From Platycnemis pennipes (Eukaryota > Arthropoda > Insecta > Odonata > Platycnemididae), in contig OW121848.1 in the NCBI GenBank assembly GCA_933228895.1, forward strand, positions 86,695,470 through 86,759,469: a DNA stretch of 64,000 bases, in the 5' to 3' direction. Under the pieces are notes generated by a model. It worked only from the letters and a program-made list of their open reading frames with translations. It searched no databases and was not told the DNA's origin. Made by a program: the position numbers and the translations under genes. Positions 38,096 through 48,870 of the stretch are shown one piece after another (within the stretch, counting starts at the first letter, position 1; every line of letters begins with the position of its first letter).

Positions 38096-38323
38096 GTATT
38101 TTTCTTTCGCTCAGTAAAATGTCTAAATATTAATCAATTTCTTTCATTCTTTCTGTATTTCACGAGAAAATGTTTTAACTTTCTTATACTCTTTCTCATA
38201 ATCGATTTACAGTTTGTTTTTGAGGTTTCTGGGCAATGTGTTTTTTACGTTGAAATTAACTGTTTTTCAGTTCTTTTCCGAGGTAAGGCCTTTACCACTG
38301 TCGTCTCCGAATTGAAAACATCG

Positions 38324-38570
38324 TTGATGCTTAAACGGTTCGTCATCGAGAGATGCCGTAACGGAATCGTGCTTTTCGCGAGGATATAGGAAGGTACTGA
38401 AGGCATAGTAGGCTATTCGTGAAGCAAGGTCAGCCATATTTTTCCGCACAAAGATACGTGCTGACTGCTAGCGCTACTCACGGATTTAGAAGGATTACAT
38501 TCGGATAATATTAGGAGTATTAAAATGAATGTTTCAGTGGTGTTTAAATTTTTGAATGTTTTTTTTTATT
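38324..38570 (+). repeat. diverged direct repeat of unknown element, copy 1
   Basis: It is about 65-70% identical by eye to 38762-39000. Shared landmarks in order are TTGATGCT, CAGTTCGTC-like, GATGCCGTAA, TCTTTTCG.GA.GATAT, CAGCCAT..TTC, TGCTGACT, GCGTTACTC-like, GCATTCGG and GTTTC. Both copies also translate similarly (LMLKRFVIERCRNG here against LMLIQFVLKRCRKQ there), which hints at a former coding element. I do not recognise the family. Confidence 0.6.
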
Positions 38571-38761
38571 TCTTTATGGGTTTGTGCATTTGAACTAACC
38601 TGGGACATGAAGAGAAGAGATGCAACCTTTTTGGGAATTGTCGTCGATGAAGATAGCTTGAGATTTGAGATAGTTTAGCAAAAACCAGGGAATAAAATTC
38701 AAATCTCAATGGAGCATAATGTCTCATTACGTATCCGAGGGATGTTCATTGATGCCATTGC

Positions 38762-39000
38762 ATTGATGCTAATACAGTTCGTCCTAAAGCGATGCCGTAA
38801 ACAGCATTGTTCTTTTCGTGAAGATATTGAAAGTTACTATGAGGTATCGCTGGTATTTCTTGAATCTAAATCGGCCATTTCATTCGGAAAAATCATGCTG
38901 ACTTACTTTTTGCGTTACTCCCTGATCAAAAATGTTTGCATTCGGTAAAACTGAAAGTATTTAAAGGAAAGTTTCTTCGGGGCTCAAAAGGTTAATATTT
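38762..39000 (+). repeat. diverged direct repeat of unknown element, copy 2
   Basis: This is the partner of 38324-38570 with an offset of about 438 bp. It lies in a 79-codon open frame (38709-38948) whose central part aligns with the frame in copy 1, although copy 1 carries stops. It could be two copies of an unknown transposon or an old segmental duplication. Confidence 0.6.
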
Positions 39001-39486
39001 TATGGATATATACCTTATTCCGAAGTGAACCGCTTTCAAAATTTTTAAGAAGCAAGAACGTGATAAGAAACTTAAATGAAGTCTAATCAAAAGGAAGAGT
39101 AGCAAGATGAAAAAATTGTGATATAGTTATACGCCAAATATATAATACCAGGTGTGCACCGAGCGACAAGTACCTGGTTTAAGTAGGCAAAATCTGTAAT
39201 AGGTTAAAATAATAGAATTTATTCTAGTTGGAATAAAATGCATTAATACGTATCCATAGAAAGTTCATTGACTACACTGTCATGAATTTGGAGAATTGAG
39301 ACGAATATAACATACATAAAAGGACAGAAAAAAAATGTTTTGCCGATAAGGTGGGTCATACCATTCCCAAAAACGCGAATCTGGCCTCATTTTCAACTAT
39401 AGCAGACATTCGTATGCACATCCCATACTGAACTCCTTTGTTTCTACTTGCCTGAAAGTCTCAAAGTAATATACTTATTTTTTTAA

Positions 39487-39570
39487 AGGCCCAAGTATGA
39501 GTCCAGGCAGTAATTACATGTTTACATTGGTTTAAATTATATTTATGGTTCCGATGAAGATTATTAAAAA
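39487..39570 (+). repeat. dispersed repeat fragment
   Basis: It shares TTTACATTGGTTTAAATT and a following TTTATGGT with 38050-38085. It also shares a stretch of about 30 bp with 54880-54915 that ends in CCAGGCAGTAATTA. It is a short, probably SINE-derived, non-coding repeat. Confidence 0.45.
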
Positions 39571-39639
39571 AAAGTAAGGAATTGGTATGCAGCAGGTGAA
39601 GGGAAGCCAGAATCAATGAAAACCAACAGGAAAATAAAA

Positions 39640-40935
39640 AAATCTAGGAGTTGAAAGATAGAGCGATCCTATAAAATTAATAACACGAAGATCGAAACCG
39701 TTGAAACCATAAGATATTTAGGTGTAACAATCACTATAGATTTATCGTGGGGAAGACACATCCGGGAAATATGCGGCCGAGCGAAGAGAAAGCTAGGGTA
39801 TATAAAAAGAGTACTTGAAAAATGTGATGAGAAGGCAAAGAGCGATGTTACTTTTCACTAGTTGGGCCCCACCTTAAGTATGCAGCCAGTTTATGGGATC
39901 CGAATGAATTAGGTTTGATCAGAGAACTGGACAGTGTGCAGCGTAGAGCAGCTAGGTTCGTTAAAAGGTGTTACGATATGTTGAGTAGTGTTTCAGAATT
40001 AATACAAGAATTAGGGTGGGAGTCATTATCAGAGCGTAGGTTAAGGTACAGATTAAATCTATTAGAGAAATTTGAATTGGATAGCTTTACTGAAGATGTT
40101 AGGATCATATTAAAAACACCAGCGTATTTGTTCCGCGGGTCTTTACTTTCGCTCGCGCGAACCACGAGGTTGTAAGGCTCGTGGCTATCGGCGCTGCAGA
40201 CCCCGTCGACCGTAAACTTAATCATGATCGACTATTTAAATGAATGCCAGATCGGTAGTTTAATGGTTTAATTCCAAGTACGAATTTTAACTGTTTACAA
40301 TGGCGTGTGCTCCGAGTGGGAGCCAGAGGACGACTGCTTGGTCGGCGTCGCCGATTCCCGCCCCTGGTCCTTCTATCCACCAACACCTGCGACGGGCCTC
40401 GATTCCTGGAAGGGTAGCGGGGGAGGAAGGTGCATTGCCCTCCCACAGGAATGTTCCCTGGGTTTCCCTGCAAGGAGGGGAGGCATTGTACTCCCTGGGT
40501 CTTCCCCGGCGTACCCTTTACCCGTGGAAGGGGGTATAGCGCCCACGTGCCCCCGAGGGACGCTTGCTGAGCCTGCTGGTTTGGGGCATGAAAGAAATGC
40601 GACGGAACAGTATTAACCTAGATTCGACCAGATAAATAAGATTAGAGAGATAGATTGACGTGCTGATAGATTCAAAATGGTATTTTCCCCCGTACTATAA
40701 GAGAACAGAATAGGCAGTATAGCAAAGAGATAGGTAGGGAAATATTTTAGAGTAGTCTGTAGTGCATGATTCATGTATTAATCCCTAAAATTCTATTGAT
40801 ACTAACAATCTAGTTGCATGAGACCCTATAGTTGCTTGTTTGCTTGTCAATAGAGCATGCTTGGTGATCTTCACCCCCTGCCACACACACTCGTGGTAGC
40901 TTGCAGGGTATCGTGTAAATGTAGATGTAGATGAG
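39640..40935 (+). pseudogene. Jockey/CR1-like LINE reverse transcriptase C-terminus, interrupted by a solo LTR
   Basis: The C-terminal part of a non-LTR reverse transcriptase is readable: RYLGVTITIDLSWGRHI (about 39709-39765), then a frameshift near 39860, then PHLKYAASLWDP, LDSVQRRAARFVKRCY and ELGWESLSERRLRYRLNLLEKF, ending KTPAY at about 40127. The frame is broken there by the 481-bp LTR at 40129-40609 and resumes after it with RFDQINKIREID and DRFKMVFSP. The conserved 3' UTR and GTAGAT repeat tail end at about 40935. The uninterrupted joint is documented by the related copy at 22460-22880. Frameshifts and the insertion make it non-functional. Confidence 0.85.
40129..40609. mobile_element. 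481-bp solo LTR inside a LINE
   Basis: It begins TGTTCCG and ends CGGAACA, a perfect 7-bp terminal inverted repeat with the canonical TG...CA ends. It is flanked by an exact 5-bp duplication GTATT (40124-40128 and 40610-40614). It splits the LINE frame exactly where the sister LINE copies are continuous. The content is GC-rich, unlike the AT-rich LINE. A TATTTAAAT at about 40234 could be a promoter element. There is no gag or pol and no second LTR, so a solo LTR left by homologous recombination fits best; its orientation and Gypsy/BEL/Copia class are not decidable here. Confidence 0.85.
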
Positions 40936-41512
40936 TTCTGTTACCTGGGAAGCCGAGTAACCAGGGATGTACGAAGTAAAAGAGAAATTACCAATTGAAT
41001 CGTCCAAGCAAAAAGGGTATTTTACCAAAAGAAGATTCTGCTTACAGCTGCAAATATAAGCGTGGAAGTGAGGATACATTTCACTACATAGATCTGGAGC
41101 ATCCTACTACATAGCAGCGAAGCATGGGCGATAAAAGCACCAGATAAGTCAACGCTGGAAGCATTTGAAATGTGGTGATACCGAAGAATGATGAAGATAA
41201 AATGGATCGACCGAATGACAAACGAAGAAGTCTTAAGAAGAGTGAGAGAAAATAGATTTCCAATGTAAACCCTAAAAAGAAGAGGGGGAAAATTTATCGG
41301 CAGCTTCTGGAAACAGGATGGTCTGATGAAGACAATCGTCGAGGGAAATGTAAACGGGAAGAATGGAAACGGCAGGCTTCTTATGAGTTATATAGAACAG
41401 GTCGTGAAGGATGTTAAAGAGAGGAGTTATCTGAATATGAAGTGGTTGGCCGATCGAAGAATCAAGTGGAGGGGTGCGTCAAACCATTCCTAGGATTGTT
41501 GACCGATGATGG
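40936..41512 (+). pseudogene. RTE-type LINE, C-terminal region, degenerate
   Basis: This starts directly after the repeat tail of the preceding LINE. The translation, with stops, gives CYLGSRVTRDVRSKREI, ISVEVRIHFT, SSEAWAIKAP, then EAFEMW-stop-YRRMMKIKWIDRMTNEEVLRRV and VKDVKERSYLNMK, ending WRGASNHS and ATTGTTGACCGATGATG. That matches 37496-37923 but extends about 170 bp further 5'. Several in-frame stops and substitutions make it dead and older than the 37.5-kb copy. Confidence 0.85.
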
Positions 41513-42160
41513 CTCCGACTTGGAGCCATAGCTAACTCCATAACACAAGTTTGTTTTCGCCCCTTCATGAAAATTGTTTAAATTTCTTAATACAATTCGT
41601 ATATATTATATTTCTTCCTCCCGTTGAATTTCAACGGGCACCTTCAGCTAGTATTATATATATATCTATTCTGGAATCTCGAGTCCTTCCAACTTCGAGT
41701 GCATCTGGCAATACGATATTTTACGAGTAGAACTACTATAATTTTTCAAAAGGTTTATTTTTAAAAGTAACCCAATTGTTATTCCAATCCAGCATTAGTT
41801 CGGGCAGTTGTAGATTCATTAAAATTTCACATACGGTGAAATTAATGACGATTAATGAGCTCTCAGATACCCTGACCTAAGTGATCAAAATGATCACGAG
41901 CTATGATTGAAATCGAGAATGGATAATATGTTGGAAAAGAACAATTAAGTACCTTAACTTCCTCATTTACGAGGAGGTCCAGATTCTATTGCACTATGTC
42001 CACAAATATATTCGGTTAAGCTAAAGGTGAGATGATTTAAGTCGGTTGATTGACGGACAATTCGCCGGATATTCCTTTCTATGAAATTCCCACTAACTCC
42101 ATTCCGGGATGCTGACCATGTGGGAGAGGGAAGGCTCCTCACACGAAGAGATATGACTGC
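41513..42160. other. AT-rich region, no gene recognised
   Basis: A short inverted pair GGCTCCGACTTGGAGCC sits directly after the LINE tail (about 41512-41528). Nothing else was recognised. Confidence 0.5.
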
Positions 42161-42800
42161 TGTGAGTGAAAGGTGCGGTGAGTCCAAAATCTATCGCGCA
42201 GCATCAAGACCCCCACGTCGGCAGGGTTTATTACCCTAGGTATTACCCGTTCTCGCAAAACCAACCGCGACAGGGTGGGCAAAGGAGCGCGAGTAGATCC
42301 AGCACCTCCGCGGCGAAGGGAAGAGGCAACCGAACTCAGTCTCATCAGTCAACGTCCCTCCCAAACGCCCCCGTAATAAATACAACTCTCACTCTCTCCC
42401 CCTCTCTTTTTTACTTTTTCTCTCCTCTTTTGACTCTCTCTCTCTCTCTCTCTCTACGCGTATATCGGTGGGACAACGGCGGCAAAACTTAAATGGCACT
42501 GAACGGGGCCGTTAAGTAGATGTTCCGGACAATCAAATTGAGATGAATGAAGAAGTATTGGCGACCGTTTCCATTGAAATCGAGAAACCGGTTCTCCGAT
42601 TCGCTTTCTTCACCCTTTCTTCCACCTTTGCCTCTCCCCCCTTACTTAGATTTCTATCGCACGGCTGTCAATATTTTCCCCGCGTCGCCGTTTATCCGTT
42701 TTAATGTCTAAGTTCCTCGGTTTAATAGCCGAGGTCAGTAAAATCTTAACATTTTTTTCTCCCAGATACGAGACCGCAAGATAGTATTCTCGCTTGAAAT
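42161..42800. promoter_or_regulatory. GC-richer, possibly regulatory stretch with CT microsatellite
   Basis: CpG-containing sequence with a (CT)11 run at 42434-42455. Beyond the microsatellite, about 42480-42740 retains many CpGs and includes AACCGGTT near 42588-42595, the palindromic core recognised by Grainyhead-type factors in insects. An enhancer is possible but unproven; no exon is seen. Confidence 0.2.
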
Positions 42801-45035
42801 TTATTAGTCTTGTTCATTTTAGGGTCCTCGGGAAAATATCACGCTGTCGCTACTAGAGATACATGACTAACGTGGGTTGCCTTTAGAGGCAAACACAAGA
42901 GAAAACCGAGGAAGTTAATGCGGCGTTGAAGCTGTACCAGGCCTGTTTTTACGATTCTCTCTACTTAGTCATTTTAAACTATAGTTTTTACTTCACCAAT
43001 CATACCGTTGCAAAATCCATTCTTTCTGAAGGTTGCTCTTTTCAATAACGATCAAACTAATTTTTTGAATTATCAAATGATAACATTAAGTTAACGCTCG
43101 CTAATGCCTAACTGTAAAAGATTTGCACCGTATTCAGCAGAAAATATATTGTGCAGTGGTATTATTTAAGTTTAAGTATTAACAAGGTATTTAACCTCAA
43201 TTTAGTACTTTTTATTCACTTCTTTTCTATGAAAAAATAACGACAAAGATGGCCTATTTAGGTAATCGAAATAGTGAATATAGTATTTAATAACAAAACG
43301 TAATGTAAAATATTTCATTCCTGATAGCACTCATCTCCGCCTATCAAATCAGTTCCATTGTATATCATACTTAATGCTAGTGGCAATATGATCTAGTAAA
43401 AGTACCAACCTAAGGGTGAATGAAAGAAAATAAATACATTTTCGACCGAACTGAGCCATTGATATATTATCTAACCCTAGAGAGGCATTGCATCTATTTA
43501 TCGGCATGAAGTGGACTATTTCCATTTTAATTTTCCATAACTGCATGCACCTTTCCAATCTAATTTCAGTTGAGAGGCCTATTACCCATGCTTTTATATG
43601 AAGATAGATAGAAAGCACGAGAAGAAACGACATTTTAATAGCAGTAAGTATCACAAGAACTGTGAGACACATTGAAGAGTTTCCTGGTTTTCTGAACAGA
43701 AAATTTCAAGAACGTTACCCAACATTCGATTTAACACCTACGAGACGAGCATTGTTGCACTCCTGCTAGAATAGTAGAAGCAGATAGGATGGAATAGATA
43801 TCAGAAGCGGCAGTAATATTTATAGGTGCAGAAGATGGCAATGTATCGAATTTCAGAACAAGAGGACGCAAGAGAATGAAGGCAGAAACAGGGAGGATTC
43901 TAAAGTGGACCAGGTAGTGGCTTGCTATTTAAGGGCAGTTTGTAAGGGAAAACACTGTCTGGAGCATTGGAACGATGAAACAGAAAGTTGAGTTGATGAA
44001 TATGTGGATATGCCAAAAATCAGTTTTATCGATCTCGGAAGGAAAGTGAAAATATTCATTTAGTACTCAAAGGAGGATGATTGGACTAGTCGTAGATAAG
44101 TTGTGTCCATAATGGGATAAGGAGAAAAAGGACTTCCTTCTGCAAAGGCTACAGGCTTATTAAGAAACGAAAAGCCAAATATGAAGAAAAATATATTTTT
44201 ATGGGTGACACGATCATCCAAAAATCTTGGGCCAAATGGAGACCTACATTCTAGATACATCTCACCGTGCCCTCTCAGTGCCACATGTTGCCCGAATACA
44301 TACCACATTCCAATGATCTTCTAGAGCACCTTCTCTCAACGTCAGTTACCTGAAGAAAAAGAAGATTTTCATTCCTCTTACTTGGCAACAATTTTTTATA
44401 CCTGTCAAAAATAGTTCACACTCAATAAGAACTCTCTAAGGTGACTACAGTTAGAAAGCAATAGAAACAGTATGAATTCACTTTTAAATTTCTCTTCAAC
44501 GAAAACATCCAAAGGTGGCGAAGTAATATAGGTAATTAAGTTCATGCTAAAGGTTGGAGCTTACGCAATATTTTAACTTATTTAATATCCATTGTATCAA
44601 AGAAACATATTCATCTGTTACGCAATCGAACCAACATATAATCAATCAAATAACATTAGCACTTTTCCCCTGTAAAAGTGCGAATATTGTTTGGTTGATT
44701 ATCCAACGTTTACTCCGAAAAATTATAACATTGGAGAATGGCTTAAGGGGCTCAAGTAGTATGCTACTGGCACTACCAATGGACTACTATAGGTGTAAGG
44801 TTTCTGATAGAATTAGGATTACTATTAGCACAATGAAACACACGTACGGCTACTTATAAAACACGAAAATACCGGCATGACAATTGATGAAATGAGGACT
44901 TAGGAGAAATGGTAAAATCAACGCTTAGATTTAATTTCAGTAAAAAAGCTTTTTCTTTAAATTCGACCGGTGATTCATTTAGTGGGCACACTTAATTAGC
45001 TCTGTTTTTCAACTCAATTTTTTTCCTCAGGAAAG
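42801..45035. other. AT-rich region, no gene recognised
   Basis: About 43740-44060 is purine-rich and resembles decayed coding or repeat sequence but gives no recognisable motif. A 107-codon minus-strand hydrophobic frame (43349-43672) is not supported as a gene. Confidence 0.5.
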
Positions 45036-45039
45036 GGAG

Positions 45040-45760
45040 AAATTCTGTTGGATCTGGTCCACAGCGCAAACATTAACTCAAGAACCCGAGCCCCATTATT
45101 CTCCAATTAGCCCGTGAAATCCCTACACATATCTCCGGCCCATCTTACGCATTTAGACGGGGGTAGGAAGGGGTGAAGTGTTAGGAGGTATAATAGGAGA
45201 AAGGAATACGGTAGTCGTGGGACGTGAAGAGAGAGAGGCGCGCGTAGCTCCAAATTAGCTAACAAGTCCTTAGCTCATTACTGTCCAGCGGCCAATGCGT
45301 ACCCCCGCGGTCTTCTCCCTTAATAGGTCCTCCTCTCGCTGTTTTCCACGAAACCAGAAGACTCGGGCGTGTCCCTTTCGTACCTTATGTCAACGCAACG
45401 GTCAGGCAGTCGGTCTATCTCACCTCCCACATGTTGTCAACCTGTTCGCCCCTGTTTACTAACTCGAGAGGGGGATACGGCACCCAAGGCAATGTTTCAC
45501 CGCTCCCTTTCTGCGAAGAGCGGCCACAGTTTTCACATCAGGGTGGATCCCCATTTCGGTCGGTGAACTTAGCGTCGTCATTTCCGCACCTCATTCGAGA
45601 TCAGAATGCAGCGCCGTCGGGTTGGGCTCCAGAAGCGTCCCGACGCGACGTCCGTCCATCTACCTCCCGCTTCTCTGACGCTAACACGCCCAGCCACGCT
45701 GCTCTCGCGCAGATCCACTCAATCAAGTCGCATCTCTAGCACATTTCTTAGTTTCGCATC
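45040..45760. other. GC-rich island
   Basis: A CpG-rich island of ~0.7 kb containing GGCCAATGCG (about 45290-45299, CCAAT box). Frames on the plus strand (for example 45431-45739, 102 codons) are Arg/Ser/Pro-rich without a domain. It is a candidate CpG-island promoter region. Confidence 0.35.
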
Positions 45761-47161
45761 ACATGACCGCGGAACGATATCCGTGAGCGTGTACTTCAAG
45801 CATATCTCGCCCAAATGCATGTGATGGGCGGAAATAATTTCAGGACAGAAAAAATGTTACATTTTTTAAGTAAATAGTGCCTTAAATGGCAGGTGTCAGC
45901 ATTAGTGCGATTCAGTCTAGTGGGTTCTAAGACTTTTAATATGAATGAGAAACGCATTGAAATCTACATTTGATTCGATGATTTTTTTCACTCTTGCGTC
46001 ACGAAAAAGGGCGATCACAAAATGTATCCCGAAATTAATAATTTAGATCCAAGCCAAAGTTTCACAATCACTTCGAGGAAATTCTAACGGATTAATTTGG
46101 AAATTTATGATTTCGTGTTTTTATCATAATTACAGAGTTGCTTGTCGCAATATTAAATTCAAAGCGTTATTACTACAACGTCCTACTGTTAATAGCTTTT
46201 GCGGATACTGGCAGCCAACCCAGGAGACGCAATCAGGGTAAATAATTCAAATTTGACCTTCTGCTAGCCATATGTGGCCTCGAAAAACATTTTCCCCAAC
46301 CACTGATTATTTATTCAAATTAATCGTTAATCATCGTTATTTTGATCTTCATACGTGATAGCATAATTTTCAAATATTATTTTTCACTGAGAATACATTG
46401 TCCTGAATGTAAATAAATAGCTTGCATTCAAATTAAATTCTTCTTGAGAGTAAACAGTAAATATTGCTTCATATCTGACAACTCGTCATAGAGGATGATT
46501 GATTATGTAAATATTTTATTAATTATGTTATTTTTGAAAAATGCTGTACGTCTGATGAAATTGAGTTATGCCTCAAAATCGAAATTTTGCATATCCTAAA
46601 TGACTTCTAAAATTAATGATCTGCTTTGCACGACTTCCACAAGAGTAAGTCATGAACTTTGAAGATCTAAATTCCATAAAACAGAGAAGAGGAGAACAAC
46701 CGACAATCGCCAAAACTGAGCCAGCAGGTAGAAAATTACACCTGGAGTATCTCGAACAACCATACTAAGCACAATTTAGACACCCACAACTCGTTGCAAC
46801 AAAGGTTTTTAGGAACTGATACTTTTTCGTCCCAAACGCCACAATCTTAAAATCTGTCTCAAAAAATACTGTAAAATGTACTTAATTAAACATTTTTGAC
46901 GCCCTTGGATGTGAAATATGAAGTATGAATGAGATATAGTGATCCCCGAAAACTCATTTCACAGAAGAAAAATTGGCTAAAACAGTCTAGATGTGGTATT
47001 GAAGCAATAAATTGAGCTCAAGAATATTAATAAATGTTAATTTTAATGTCAGATATTACTAAGTCTACTAAATATTAATTGTTAATTCATTGTTTAATTA
47101 TTTGAAATTTTACTGAATATTTATCAAAATTCTGTAGAATGTCAAATATTACCAAATCCAT
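45761..47161. other. AT-rich region, no gene recognised
   Basis: Very AT-rich near 46980-47160, where TAATATTA-like motifs recur. No gene was recognised. Confidence 0.55.
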
Positions 47162-47200
47162 AATATTACCTAGTCAGAGTAAACCTGACTAGGTAATATT
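47162..47200. repeat. perfect 16-bp inverted repeat
   Basis: AATATTACCTAGTCAG (47162-47177) and its exact complement CTGACTAGGTAATATT (47185-47200) are separated by AGTAAAC. It is a non-coding hairpin at the end of an AT-rich patch. It could be the junction of an inverted duplication or a tiny MITE remnant. Confidence 0.9.
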
Positions 47201-47689
47201 TTGGGAAAAAATAATAATTATCTGTTATTTCGAATAAACAAAAAAAACTTCGGCAGTCGATAATCTTATTGAAAAGAAATTTAGACATGACATTTTCATG
47301 GAGGCAGACGCTGGAAGGATTGAGGATTGCTGTGAAACACCAAGGACAGGATAAGAGGGACAAGAAACAAAGCATGCAGAAGGGAAGAGAAAATACGTCA
47401 GGGGAATTTAGGCAAGGCTAATCAAACCTAAGATTGATTGCCAGGAGTGATGTCTGATTGGGCATAGACTGCGAACGCCAAATCAGCCCACCGAGACTAT
47501 TAACGAAGCATTTGCTAACCACATCAAGGATAATGCAATCGTACAGGTATCTATCAAACTGACAAGTACACGAATGCTCTTTCTAATGGGCACTCCCTTT
47601 CGACTTCGTCTAACATATAACATCCCTGACGGTATCACACCACCGTTAACGATGATATAAGAGATAACTAGTCAAATTCTCACCGAGCC
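47201..47689. other. no gene recognised
   Basis: Mixed DNA. The plus strand near 47290-47420 has a low-stop stretch rich in Lys/Gln codons, without a motif. Confidence 0.45.
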
Positions 47690-48870
47690 ACCAATCTTTG
47701 TTCCCCCAACCCTCATTTGGTCCTGTTCCTTTATTAATATCATCTCTTCCACGCACTTATTCTCATTCCTCTGCCTTTTCCCCTCGCTCCCCTCAGCCGT
47801 CAATGTCGCATTATTTGCATTCATTTTGTTCCTCCCTCTCACTACGTGCTCCCATTATCCATGCCCCCCGCCCTCTCTGCCTCCTTACTCTCCGCATTCT
47901 TCCACCCCCTCCCAATTCAATGGGAGTGAGAGATGATACGGTGTAGTGCCCTCCCACGAGGGACGCGTGTGGGCGGGTGTGCTGAGAAATTCCCTTGTGT
48001 TGCGCGCGTCGCGGGCGAGGGAAGGGGAGGAATCTCCTCCTCGCGGGGGAAGGAGGAGCAAGGGGGAGGGAGGGAAGGTGCAGGTTTGGAAATTGAGGAG
48101 GGGGGTGGACCCCTCTCTACCTCCGCAGGCCGCCCCTCGATTGGTCCGCCCCATTACCCACACTAACTCACTCACATCCCGCCAGCAAGCACCCCCCGCA
48201 GCTAGCCACCCCTGATTCCGTGCCCTCAATCTTTCCCTCCTCTTCCCTCCCTACGTCCTCTCCTCCTACCCGTTGAGCATAAAAAAGAGCCTTCGCCCTC
48301 CTCCACCGTTCTTATCGTAAACCCTTTCCGCCTCGTCCTCGATCCTCTTCTCTCTCCTTCCCGCAGTCTTTCGCGACCCCTTGGGATACCTATCTTTTTT
48401 ATTCTCCTTCCCTCGTTTCCATCCGCCCTTCACCTTCCCATTCCACTCTCTTTGTCTCCCTCAGGTCTCCAGAATCCTCACCACCCCCCTCGCTCTCTCC
48501 TCTCTCCACCTTTGCCCTCTGGGCGCGAGTTACGACGGGTCGGAGGGAAGGAACCAGTCATGGGTGGGAGGGAGGCCTTCGCCCCCACAACACAGAGAGC
48601 ATCCTCCGGTCCTAATGAGTCCCATTGTCGTCCCTCGGCGTTAAGGGACGGATGGATTCGAGTGCGGCCCAAGCGAAATGGGTGTATAATGAAGGAGGGT
48701 GGCCGCTGAGAAATCTTTCATGATTATTAATATCGCGTGCTTAGCACTGTCCAAATGAGCCACTTCTTTCCCGTCCGAAATGATCAGCGGGGAACGAGAA
48801 ACGTGGGGGGGGGGTGGGAGGAGAGTTGGAAGCGAGAAGGATTAAATATGGGATTACCGCTCCCTTCAAA
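47690..48870. other. large GC-rich island with G-tracts
   Basis: This is the largest GC-rich island of the window. It has pyrimidine-rich flanks and purine-rich centres with runs of GGGG (48010-48110) and a G10 run at 48805-48814 followed by TGGG, all prone to G-quadruplex formation. An inverted CCAAT box with GC box, ATTGGTCCGCCCC, lies at about 48140-48152, and CATAAAAAAG at about 48279 could serve as a TATA box. Several frames of 60-114 codons on both strands are compositional. A promoter or CpG island is plausible; no exon was defined. Confidence 0.35.

Noticed and set aside
40305..40616. 103-codon open frame as a protein gene
   Set aside because: It lies almost wholly within the solo LTR, is Gly/Pro-rich and has no gag or pol motif.
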